From: Mastigocoleus testarum BC008
GTDB lineage: Bacteria > Cyanobacteriota > Cyanobacteriia > Cyanobacteriales > Nostocaceae
Assembly (NCBI RefSeq): GCF_001456025.1
Contig: NZ_LMTZ01000109.1
Span: 35,731 to 99,730, forward strand
Direction: 5' to 3'
Length of the DNA stretch: 64,000 nucleotides
Shown here: one piece after another, positions 1 to 8,280 of the stretch
How positions within the stretch are numbered: position 1 is the stretch's first letter
Layout: each line of letters begins with the position of its first letter
The notes under the pieces: generated by a model
Told to the model about the DNA's origin: nothing
Databases searched by the model: none
The model's input: only the letters and a program-made list of their open reading frames with translations
Position numbers and translations under genes: made by a program

Positions 1-60
1 TTACCATCTAACATAAATAAGCCACTACCCTTATATTACCAATATATTCGAACTAGGATC

Positions 61-678
61 GTGCAAATACCAAGTTTTTCTGAAGCCAATCATCCATTAG
101 TGAAATCATTATTCCATCACAGTGATTTGGAACTGTTAAATCTGTTTGTTGCTCATCCGGATGCTGGTAAATACTTTACTGCGATTTTTTGCCGCTATAG
201 CCCTATAGTCTATACATTAATTCGACATTCGGCACGTTCTCCAGTGCAAGCAGATTACTTGTTTGCTTTGACCTGGCGGAATATTTATTACCAGTTGGGC
301 GGTTTGGACTTAAATGTTTCTAAACCCGAGCAGGAAGGTATGACTTTGCAGAATTGGCTAATAGATATGACTGCTTACTCTATCAATGAAACAGAATTAC
401 CCCCCACGGAAGCGATTCACTACTCGATTAAAGATACTTCTCCACCACTTTGGTGTTATGTCGAACAAGCATTAGAACAACTATCGCCCAAACTTAGATT
501 AATTTTACTGATGGCACAAACTTTCCACTGGAGCGAGACTAGAATTGCTGCTTATTTGCAAGCAGAAGGAGAAGAAATTTCCCCACCAGAAGTAAATAAT
601 TTACTTAGAGAAGGATACTCTTTATTGGAAGAAAAATTACCATTAGATATTCGCAACATCTACCTGAGCGAAACTTAA
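61..678 (+). CDS. sigma-70 family-like protein
   Basis: A 205-residue protein starting at GTG. The N-terminal half is helical and resembles sigma region 2 (LFALTWRNIYYQLGG around residues 67-81). The C-terminal part, from about residue 138, reads as a region-4-like helix-turn-helix (LEQLSPKLRLILLMAQTF, then WSETRIAAYLQAEG). It probably binds RNA polymerase or DNA as a divergent ECF-type sigma-like factor. No anti-sigma gene or partner is adjacent. The only in-frame start nearby is this GTG, with AGGA very close upstream, so the start is reasonable but not certain. The family assignment is an inference from these patterns. Confidence 0.6.
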   Translation: MQIPSFSEANHPLVKSLFHHSDLELLNLFVAHPDAGKYFTAIFCRYSPIVYTLIRHSARSPVQADYLFALTWRNIYYQLGGLDLNVSKPEQEGMTLQNWLIDMTAYSINETELPPTEAIHYSIKDTSPPLWCYVEQALEQLSPKLRLILLMAQTFHWSETRIAAYLQAEGEEISPPEVNNLLREGYSLLEEKLPLDIRNIYLSET

Positions 679-835
679 AATCTAGTGGCAAATAACAGTG
701 GAACTTAATCAATTTTGTTTTTCAATATTTTTTTAATAACTTTCTTTTAATTACTTCCTTTTAACTACTTTTTTCCGATTACTTTTTTAATACTTTTTTA
801 AATTATTCAAACCTGCATTATTGTGGGAATATTTT

Positions 836-1975
836 ATGAAAAACTTATTTTTCAAACATCTATTTTGGGAATATCTCTTTTCTTGTGCTGGGGAGAATAA
901 TAAATTTCAAGAATCACCCCGTAAAGGTCAAAAAAGTAGAGGTCAAATAAAAATCGAAAACATCATATTATTGACCTGCAAGATTTTGCTTGTGAGTATT
1001 TTTTTTGTTCCTGTGACAGTGAATGCAGTTGAAGTAACAGAACAACTTCATGGTTCATCCTATGTAAAAAATTCATCTCAATTACGCGAGGAAGCTGATC
1101 GACAGGTAAGTTTAGCTCGACGGGAATTAAAACAAGGAAAAACAGACTCAGCAGTAAATTTACTATTACAGGCTTTAGAAATTTATCATTTCACTGGAGA
1201 CATAAAGGCTCAAGGTTTAGTTTACGATTTATTGGGTAAAAGCTATGTAAAATTAGGTCGTTCTAAACAAGCCGAAAATGCTATTCGCCGGCGTTTAGCG
1301 ATCGCTCGCGATCTCAAAGACTTTCGCTCTCAAATTTTTGCATTAAATAACATCGGTACTTTATTGATGCAAAAAGGCGATTTTAATCCCGCACTTCAAA
1401 CTTTTATAGAAGCCCTCAACATTGCTCGTGAGATTGAAAGTCTTGAAGGTCAAGGACTTTCTTTAAGCAATGTAGGTTTAGCAAATTTTCGTTTGGGAAA
1501 TCATAACCAAGCCATGGAGCTTTATGAAAATGCATTAAACTTTCGCCGTCAAGCTAGGGACTCCCTCGGAGAAGCAAATACTCTCAATCATTTAGGGGAT
1601 GCTTACCTCTTAGTCGATAATTATCAACAGACCATTGCTACTTACGGTGCAGCACTACGGATTGCAAAAACTATCAGCGACCGCTCAAATGAATTACGTG
1701 CGATGGATGGGCTAATAACTGCTCATAGTTCCGTGAAGCGTTATGACCGGGCTTTTGAATTGCTTGAAAGACGTTTGAGTATAGCGAAGAAACTCAACAA
1801 TATTCGGGAAGAGTTGAAATCATTTGAATCTTACGCCAAATTGTACGAGCAAATGGGTCAATATTCTACAGCTCGTAATTTTTACGAAAGAGCTATTTTA
1901 CTTGCAAAAACCTTGGAAGATAGCAGAGAAGAGTTATTGTTACTCGACAAAATTACCCGTATCAGCAAACGCTGA
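836..1975 (+). CDS. exported tetratricopeptide repeat protein
   Basis: The ATG at 836 gives 379 residues; a TTG at 821 would add five. A hydrophobic segment at about residues 40-62 (IILLTCKILLVSIFFVPVT), followed by VNA, looks like a signal peptide or membrane anchor with an unusually long N-region. The rest, from about residue 85, is a run of 34-40-residue TPR-like helix pairs (for example AENAIRRRLAIARDLKDF and AMELYENALNFRRQARDS). This matches cyanobacterial TPR scaffolds of the Rapsyn/LGN kind. It probably mediates protein-protein contacts in the periplasm or at the membrane. No enzymatic domain is visible, and the gene appears monocistronic. Confidence 0.75.
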   Translation: MKNLFFKHLFWEYLFSCAGENNKFQESPRKGQKSRGQIKIENIILLTCKILLVSIFFVPVTVNAVEVTEQLHGSSYVKNSSQLREEADRQVSLARRELKQGKTDSAVNLLLQALEIYHFTGDIKAQGLVYDLLGKSYVKLGRSKQAENAIRRRLAIARDLKDFRSQIFALNNIGTLLMQKGDFNPALQTFIEALNIAREIESLEGQGLSLSNVGLANFRLGNHNQAMELYENALNFRRQARDSLGEANTLNHLGDAYLLVDNYQQTIATYGAALRIAKTISDRSNELRAMDGLITAHSSVKRYDRAFELLERRLSIAKKLNNIREELKSFESYAKLYEQMGQYSTARNFYERAILLAKTLEDSREELLLLDKITRISKR

Positions 1976-2364
1976 TCGAAAGCTTTTCTGAATTTAACTA
2001 CTTGCTAATTCTAGAGACGTGTTACTGCGTCTCTATTTCTATAAATGCATTACTTGATACAAGAAAATCACTACATTCATCTATTGTTAATTATGAATAT
2101 TAAATATTTTTGGTGAAATTCAAAAAAGTTAATTTAATGATAACTCTTGGATAAATCTTAATTTGATGTGGACGTTTAAGTAATTACCATTACATAATTA
2201 TGTAGAAATTAATTTAATAACACTTTCTTATAATGACGATTAAAAAAATATAAACTATAATTTAATTTCGATTTCCAAGGAAAATAACTTTTTAATTTCA
2301 GCCACGTGGCATAGGCTGTGCTCTACCTAGAAAATACTCAGTAATTTGTGTTCCCTATTAACCT
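1976..2364. other. intergenic region, 389 bp
   Basis: AT-rich spacer between two genes on the same strand. Apart from the stem-loop at 2012-2035 I see no ORF, RNA gene or clear promoter motif. Confidence 0.5.
2012..2035 (+). terminator. stem-loop after the TPR gene
   Basis: TAGAGACG (2012-2019) pairs perfectly with CGTCTCTA (2028-2035) around an 8-nt loop, followed by TTTCT. It lies 37 bases after the stop codon of the TPR gene. The U-tract is weak, so it may be a terminator or only a stabilising 3' hairpin. Confidence 0.5.
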
Positions 2365-3933
2365 ATGCCTGTCAATATTTTTGATGCGAGCTTTTATCGC
2401 TCTGCTAACCCAAGCTTAGAAAGTTTGAGTGATAATGACCTATGGTCTCACTTTCAAAACCATGGTTTAGAAGCAGATTTATCCTTTTCCCTCTTAGTAA
2501 ATTTAGACTTTTATCGAGCTAACAACAGTGACTTGAGTCACTTTAGCAATAAAGATGCTTTTGAACATTTGCAAAACTACGGAATTTCAGAAGGGCGTCA
2601 ATTTTCTGAATTATGGGATTTGAATTTTTATCGCCAAAATAATACTGATTTAACTTTTTTTAGTAATGAACAATTATTTCAGCATCTGCAAAATTATGGT
2701 GTTGCAGAAGGACGGAGATTTTCTCAGTTTTTTGATGTTAATTACTATTTAGCCAATAATCCGGATTTATTAACAGAGTTTGGTAAGGATAAATCAGCGT
2801 TACTACAACATTTTGTGATTTATGGCTTGGATGAAGGACGTAGATTTTCAGTTGCATTTGACCCTAATTTTTACCGCCATAATAACCCAGACTTAGCAAA
2901 TGCAAGTCTTACTAACCAGCAACTTTTAGAACACTTTCGGATTTATGGTTTGAGTGAAGGTCGAGCTTCATCGGAATCATTTGATGTGAAACGTTATTTA
3001 GGTTTCAATTCTGACCTTGGAAGAGATAACTTAAACTATCAAATGGCCTACGAACACTTTATCACCGATGGTTTGACTGAAGGTCGTATGGCAAGTAACC
3101 ACATTTTCGAGGATTCTGCAGGAGACACTATCGATACTTCTCGCCATATTTTACTCGGTCACAATTCAGTTACATGGAGAGAGGCTGTTAGTAGTAATGA
3201 TAGGAAAGATATCTATAAATTCACCTTAGAAGAAGCAAGTAATGAGTTCAATCTGACACTTAACGGTTTAAAACATAATGCAGGTGTAAATTTGCGTAAT
3301 ACTAGTGGTGAAATTGTTGCTGGTGTGAACAATCCAGGAACAATGGGAGAATCACTCATCATTGATCATTTAGGTGCTGGTACTTTTTATATAGAGGTCT
3401 ATTTCGAGCCTGAAGGTGGCTCTACAAATTACAATTTGAGCTTATCTGCAACACCCAATAGATCGGAACCTACTGCGTCAGAAACTCCTATTCCACAGAC
3501 TCCAATACCCACTGGTAGTAATGACGAATTTATCCAAGAAGTTTTAAGACTAACAAATCAGGAACGTACTAAATTTGCCTTAGAGCCATTAGTTTTGGGT
3601 ACAGAATTGAGTCAAATTTCTCAAAATCATAGTTTGGATATGGCTATTAATGACTTTTTTAGTCATAAAAGTCCCGACGGTTCTTCTGCTGTTGAACGAG
3701 CAGAAGCACAAGGCTATCTATATCCCTACATTGGAGAAAACATTGCTGCAGGATATTCTACACCTGAAGCTGTTGTTGCAGCCTGGATGAATAGTCCCGG
3801 ACATCGTCGAAATATCCTTAATCCGTATTACGAAGAAATAGGTATTGGTTACTACTACTTAGAAAATGACACTGGTAATGTCAACTATAGAGACTATTGG
3901 ACTCAGAATTTCAGTACGCAAGTTACTTCTTAA
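2365..3933 (+). CDS. modular secreted protein: six FYR..NPDL..EGR repeats, PPC domain, CAP/SCP domain
   Basis: A 522-residue protein with three parts. Residues 1-245 hold six repeats of 37-42 residues built on FD..FYR..NPDL, then LxxHFxxYGLxEGR; this repeat is common in large cyanobacterial extracellular proteins. Residues about 250-365 look like a bacterial pre-peptidase C-terminal (PPC) beta domain (YKFTLEEASNEFNLTLNGL). After a Pro/Thr linker, residues about 385-520 form a CAP/SCP-like domain with the family signatures LTNQERTKFALEPL, FFSHKSPDG, GENIAAG and SPGHRRNIL. No Sec signal peptide is present, so export by a type 1 or other route is inferred. CAP domains in bacteria are linked to cell-surface interaction and sometimes peptidase-like functions; the role here is unknown. 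Confidence 0.85.
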   Translation: MPVNIFDASFYRSANPSLESLSDNDLWSHFQNHGLEADLSFSLLVNLDFYRANNSDLSHFSNKDAFEHLQNYGISEGRQFSELWDLNFYRQNNTDLTFFSNEQLFQHLQNYGVAEGRRFSQFFDVNYYLANNPDLLTEFGKDKSALLQHFVIYGLDEGRRFSVAFDPNFYRHNNPDLANASLTNQQLLEHFRIYGLSEGRASSESFDVKRYLGFNSDLGRDNLNYQMAYEHFITDGLTEGRMASNHIFEDSAGDTIDTSRHILLGHNSVTWREAVSSNDRKDIYKFTLEEASNEFNLTLNGLKHNAGVNLRNTSGEIVAGVNNPGTMGESLIIDHLGAGTFYIEVYFEPEGGSTNYNLSLSATPNRSEPTASETPIPQTPIPTGSNDEFIQEVLRLTNQERTKFALEPLVLGTELSQISQNHSLDMAINDFFSHKSPDGSSAVERAEAQGYLYPYIGENIAAGYSTPEAVVAAWMNSPGHRRNILNPYYEEIGIGYYYLENDTGNVNYRDYWTQNFSTQVTS

Positions 3934-4521
3934 CCAGATCAAAGTTTATACATTCTTAAGCGCAAGTTTCACTAGCCCACAGTAAAACCGAAGGTAATGA
4001 CGTACCTTAATTTTTTCACAACGCAAATTTGATCGGTAAGCGTGTAGGTTAGGATATTATATTTTTCCTAAAAGGGAAGCGGGAACAGGAAACAATAAAT
4101 GTCCTAACCTAAAACTGTAGCGCTATATTTCATTCTGCTCTTCCCTGGGTTAATTAACTGTTAGGAGGGAATGGCACGCTCGTTAAGACTCAAACCTTGA
4201 ACTGATGAGGGGTGTGGGAGGTGTGGGGAGTGTGGGAGGTGTGGGAAGCGTGCCATTCAGTTTTGTGCAACAATCCTCATTAATTAAACTCCCCTCTCTC
4301 CCCTCTCTACCCCCTCTTCCCGAATAGCAAGGCTTTCACCCCGCGCCTAGCGGCGAACAACTTTTCTTAGTGCCATTCCGGTTGGGAGGTTATATCCCAA
4401 TACGGTTACCGTTAAGCATTTTCGTCAACCCAACCTACTTTAATTTTGAGATTTAGTATATCCTACACCTCAGTACAGGTAGGACGTGGGGCTTACACCG
4501 AGCAAGCTAAACACTTAAAAA
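3934..4521. other. intergenic region, 588 bp, with simple repeats
   Basis: Convergent spacer between the CAP gene and the histidine kinase. It holds the G-rich tandem repeat at 4209-4245, a pyrimidine tract of CCCCTCT type near 4290-4321, and a GC-rich patch (CCGCGCCTAGCGGCG, near 4340). No ORF is supported. Confidence 0.5.
4209..4245 (+). repeat. G-rich tandem repeat with G-quadruplex potential
   Basis: Five runs of three or more G (4209-4212, 4216-4218, 4225-4228, 4234-4236, 4243-4245) are separated by loops of 3, 6, 5 and 6 bases within a GTGTGGGAG-type repeat. This fits the standard G3+N1-7 quadruplex pattern on the + strand, which is the template side for the incoming histidine kinase transcript. 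Confidence 0.6.
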
Positions 4522-5967
4522 TCAAGATTCGGGAATTATCGGTAAATAAACAGTAAAGGTTGTACCCTGATTCAGAGTACTTTCAACTTGAATTTGACCG
4601 TGATGATACTCCACAATCGCTTGGGCGATCGCTAATCCTAATCCCGAACCTGTATCAGCTCCAATATGTTTATTACTCGAGTGATGAACGCGTGCTGGAT
4701 CTACCCGATAAAAACGATTAAATAACCTGGGTAAAGCCTCTGGAGGAATACCTACTCCATTATCACTGACTTTCACTTCCAATTGAGGATAACGATCGCG
4801 CAATCCAGATACTCGATGGTTCGATTCTAGACGCATTAGCTCTACTTGGACTTTTCCTGTACTATCAGTATATTGCAAAGCATTGCTAATTAAATTAGTA
4901 AATAGCCGTACTAGTTGTTCCCAATTAGCCCTCAAAGAGAACCAGTCATCCGGTAATTCAAAATCACTTTCGCTAATGGGAGGTTCTATCAACTCCAAAG
5001 TCAAAGAAATATTTTTTTCTGCTGCTAATAGTTGTTGTTCTTCAACTAATTCAATTAATAATACATCCAAGGGACAGAAAGAAAAAGTATTTTTATTGAT
5101 ACCGCTATCTTGTCTCGCAAGAAATAACAAATCGTTAACTAATTTTCCCAGCCTTTTTGTCAGTCTTTCGATAACTTTTAATTGTTGGCGATAATTTCGA
5201 TCTACCAAGTTATCTGATTCTGTTAAATCTAGATCTGTAAGTGCAACTTGAACATTAGTTTGAATTAGAGCAATCGGACTTCTTAATTCGTGGGAAGCAT
5301 CAGCAGTAAACTGCTTGAGACGTTGATATGATTCTCCCACAGGCTCCATTGCTTTTCCAGCCAAAAACCAACCACTAGCAGCAACAGAAAGTAACATCAA
5401 AGCACTACCTCCAGCCAAATCAAATATTAGTTGATGACTGGGTTTCGTTACTTCAAACCAAGGATGACTAACACGTAAATAACCTAAAACTTGTCTTCCT
5501 ATTTCTACTCTTTCAGTTACTTGTCGAAGTAAAATATTGTAATTACAGTCTACTGAAATATCACTGCAATCTGAACTACTATTGGGTCTAATTACCCGGA
5601 CAGTTTCACCATCACGATTAGCATGAATTGGAATATCTAAAGGTTCTGAGAAAGTAGACCAAAGTAATTTACCATTAGGACTAAACCACTCCAAATCGAT
5701 GCGGTCGTCTTCCACTGAATCAGCATTATTGCGAAAGCTGGCTTCAGGGTTAACACGCAATTGATTGTATTTACTGTTGCCTAGACTTACTGATTCTATA
5801 ACTAGCGATCGCTCTACTACTTCGACTACATGATTTAAAGTGTCATCGATTCGCTCTACTAAGGTCGAGCGAACGTACAAATAAACACCACTTGCAAAAA
5901 GTAATAAAAGTACTGCTGTAATAGCTGTATACCAAAGTGCTAGACGACGCCGAGTTGCTTGGAACAT
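4522..5967 (-). CDS. two-component sensor histidine kinase (orphan)
   Basis: 481 residues. A membrane segment at about 12-32 and a second at about 182-204 flank a roughly 150-residue extracytoplasmic sensor region. The dimerisation H-box is FTADASHELRSPIALIQTN, with the phospho-accepting His at 226. The ATPase domain shows an N-box (NLISNALQYT), a G1 box (DNGVGIPPEA), an F-box (LFNRFYRVD) and a G2 box (GSGLGLAIAQAIV). The overall form resembles cyanobacterial RppB/NrsS-type metal or redox sensors, but I cannot assign it to one. No response regulator is adjacent. It is transcribed divergently from the pilus-like genes starting at 6874, with about 0.9 kb between them. Confidence 0.9.
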   Translation of the reverse strand: MFQATRRRLALWYTAITAVLLLLFASGVYLYVRSTLVERIDDTLNHVVEVVERSLVIESVSLGNSKYNQLRVNPEASFRNNADSVEDDRIDLEWFSPNGKLLWSTFSEPLDIPIHANRDGETVRVIRPNSSSDCSDISVDCNYNILLRQVTERVEIGRQVLGYLRVSHPWFEVTKPSHQLIFDLAGGSALMLLSVAASGWFLAGKAMEPVGESYQRLKQFTADASHELRSPIALIQTNVQVALTDLDLTESDNLVDRNYRQQLKVIERLTKRLGKLVNDLLFLARQDSGINKNTFSFCPLDVLLIELVEEQQLLAAEKNISLTLELIEPPISESDFELPDDWFSLRANWEQLVRLFTNLISNALQYTDSTGKVQVELMRLESNHRVSGLRDRYPQLEVKVSDNGVGIPPEALPRLFNRFYRVDPARVHHSSNKHIGADTGSGLGLAIAQAIVEYHHGQIQVESTLNQGTTFTVYLPIIPES

Positions 5968-6873
5968 ATTCTTGGAGGGCTTGGTATTTTTACTGGTAGA
6001 TCGCTCAATGTAAATGGGAAATAATTATCTCAAAATTATTGAATATGCCTTTTTGGGTCCAATAAGATAGGTGTTATCTACATAGGGGTATATAAGCCTA
6101 TATGTTTACTTAAGTATTAATACTAATTATTTTTCGATTTAGTTAACTAATAATTCCATATTCTTACTGAAGTAATCTTTTAGTTACAGAGGTTAAATTC
6201 TTTATGTAACTCCTCAGCAGGGGAGATTTGTAATACTAATAACTGGACATGTATTTTTTGACACTTTTTACTTTGGTTTTTGAGTAAATTCATAACGGTG
6301 CTCAATTATGAATTTATATTTGCATCTTGATTGCATAATGTATATGTGGGGCTACAAACTTTAACCCGAAAATTCTACTTTTTCTCCTTAATAGTTGCAT
6401 TTATTACCAAAAGAATAATTAAAATATATTTTTTGACTAAAAAGCTATCTTATACAGAATTAATACCATATATATCTTTAGTTTATCTCATTCTTGTAAG
6501 GTTAAGATTTGCGGTTAAACGCCCCATAAACATGTATTTATCGCAGATTGCAAAAATGTAAATTACATCATCAATAATAACTCCACATAAATATTAGATG
6601 CTATGAATTATAAGTAATTTTTTGCAACTCAATTATGGGATAAACATTAAAGTATTTAGCTTAATTAATTAAGGAGGTGATATACCTATCTAGAAATTTA
6701 ATATTGTAATAAATCTCATATTTGCAAAAATAATTCGACCCTCGACTCTCGGGATTACCAGGGAATCTAAAAACAAAAATTAATTAGCATAATCCAATTA
6801 GTTTTGAAGATTGGGAAAAAGAGAGTTAATCAAACTTCCAACATTTACACCACAAAACTGAAGGAAAATTTTA
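5968..6873. other. long divergent intergenic region, 906 bp
   Basis: Very AT-rich region between the divergent histidine kinase and the first pilus-like subunit; it should contain both promoters. It includes AAGGAGGTGAT at 6671-6681, an 11-base match to the complement of the 16S anti-Shine-Dalgarno end, with no start codon in range. A 76-codon open frame at 6331-6561 starts with TTG, has no ribosome binding site and looks random. Confidence 0.5.
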
Positions 6874-7437
6874 ATGAAAACCAAATTTTTAGCAATTATT
6901 GCTGCTAGCTTGAGTGCAGTTGGTAGCATTGTAATAGGTGCGCCTGCAAATGCAGTAGAGCAAGAGGTCAATGTTGAAATCACTATTCAACCGACAATGT
7001 TCTTGCGGACTTTTGAAAATATCAGTTTGGATATTACTCAAGGAGATTTGGGAGCAAATGACAAAGATTTTGACCCAACTAACAATACAACTGATGGGAA
7101 TACCAACCTTACTGTAGCCCCAAGACCATCTCTTGCTGATGGAAATCAATTATCAGCGGTACCAAAACAAGTTAAAGAACTCTACGCCGTTTGGGCTAAT
7201 AGTGGTACAAATGTTGATGTGACCATTGAAGCAACTCAAGACACATTGACAAGCACTACAGATACTGCATCTACTGCAACAATCACTAGCGTTACACCCA
7301 CTCAACCTAATGGAAGTCCAACTGCAACCACACCTTTGGTTGGTGGTGCTGACTTTGTATTTGATCTGACAAATGCTAGGGCTACTGGAACATATAGCGG
7401 AGGTATGGTTAGAGTGAAAGCAGAAGCACAACTCTAA
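6874..7437 (+). CDS. small exported protein, candidate pilus subunit 1
   Basis: 187 residues, ATG start with GAAGGAAA about 10 bases upstream. A clear Sec signal peptide ends near APANA at residue 26-27. The mature protein is Thr/Asn-rich, lacks cysteine and is predicted to be all beta (VNVEITIQPTMFLRTFENIS at its start, GTYSGGMVRVKAEAQL at its end). It heads a four-gene set with a PapD-like chaperone and an usher-like protein, so I infer a structural pilus or surface-fibre subunit. The sequence itself matches no subunit family that I recognise. The terminal G.YSG..RV pattern recurs in the next gene. Confidence 0.65.
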   Translation: MKTKFLAIIAASLSAVGSIVIGAPANAVEQEVNVEITIQPTMFLRTFENISLDITQGDLGANDKDFDPTNNTTDGNTNLTVAPRPSLADGNQLSAVPKQVKELYAVWANSGTNVDVTIEATQDTLTSTTDTASTATITSVTPTQPNGSPTATTPLVGGADFVFDLTNARATGTYSGGMVRVKAEAQL

Positions 7438-7465
7438 TCCAGATCCAATTACAAATTATTCGGGT

Positions 7466-7482
7466 GCAGGCGTTTCGCCTGC
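7466..7482 (+). promoter_or_regulatory. intercistronic hairpin after subunit 1
   Basis: GCAGGCG (7466-7472) pairs perfectly with CGCCTGC (7476-7482) across a 3-base loop, 28 bases after the subunit 1 stop. No U-tract follows. In chaperone-usher operons such hairpins can protect the mRNA of the major subunit; that role is inferred here. Confidence 0.5.
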
Positions 7483-7692
7483 TTCCAGTAATATTTCAAA
7501 TCAGGTTATCCCTGTAAAAAGAAAATTCAAAGTAATCAGAAGACTCCACAAACTCTCTCAAACAGAGTTGAGAGCGAGGAAAATTTAATGACAAGTATTT
7601 AATACGGACACAATACTCATCCAAACACAATATTATTTTCCCTTCCCAATACTACTTTCAAAGAAATATCTGCAACATAAATTTTAAATACC

Positions 7693-8229
7693 ATGAGTTG
7701 CCAACTCAATTTGAGATACTACTGGTTGATGGTTATGGCACTTTTAGTCATACCTCAATTACAAGTTACGGCGCAAACATCACCACCACCAGATCCTAGC
7801 AGTGATTACGAATTATCTTTTAGCTCCGAACCTGTAAATATTTCTCCTTTAAGACCTCAAGATATTTTACCAAGCCAGAGCGGAACTGCAAGTACTCAAG
7901 GACAGTTACTAGTAGCTCCCTCATTTAATGAAGTAATTTCCCGCGAGCTACCACAACTTTGGCGAATGCGAGTTCCAACTGAAGATGTACCCGACTTAGT
8001 AGCCCAATACACAATTACAACTTCTAATGAAAATGGCAATCCTTTTCTGAGTGTAACCCTGGAACCGTTAGACATTAGGGAAGTATCTAACGACCCTAAT
8101 ACCAGCACAAGTGTAGTAGAAGGAGGCGTACGCCTGCTGTTTGGGGATGCATTTAAAACTGGGAATGCAGGTAGTTACCAAGGACAAATATCAGTATGCG
8201 TCAAACGCAACGATAGTGGTTGTTTGTAA
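7693..8229 (+). CDS. small exported protein, candidate pilus subunit 2
   Basis: 178 residues with a signal peptide (LMVMALLVIPQLQVTAQ, cleavage near residue 28-29) and a Pro/Ser-rich mature N-terminus. The C-terminal GSYQGQISVCVKRNDSGC resembles the G.YSG..RV end of the preceding subunit and adds two cysteines. It sits 30 bases before the chaperone gene, which supports operon membership. It is probably a minor or tip subunit, or an assembly factor. I do not recognise a named family, and the ATG has no clear ribosome binding site. Confidence 0.6.
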   Translation: MSCQLNLRYYWLMVMALLVIPQLQVTAQTSPPPDPSSDYELSFSSEPVNISPLRPQDILPSQSGTASTQGQLLVAPSFNEVISRELPQLWRMRVPTEDVPDLVAQYTITTSNENGNPFLSVTLEPLDIREVSNDPNTSTSVVEGGVRLLFGDAFKTGNAGSYQGQISVCVKRNDSGCL

Positions 8230-8280
8230 AAGGTATTCCTAAAATATTTTGTTCGATCTGTGAGGAGTATAAAGGTTCAA

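Noticed and set aside
6331..6561. 76-codon frame in the divergent intergenic region
   Set aside because: TTG start, no ribosome binding site, AT-driven hydrophobic composition and no recognisable motif.
7153..7431. Minus-strand cysteine-rich frame opposite pilus subunit 1
   Set aside because: Shadow of the Thr/Ser-rich coding strand; the + strand product has a signal peptide and a ribosome binding site.
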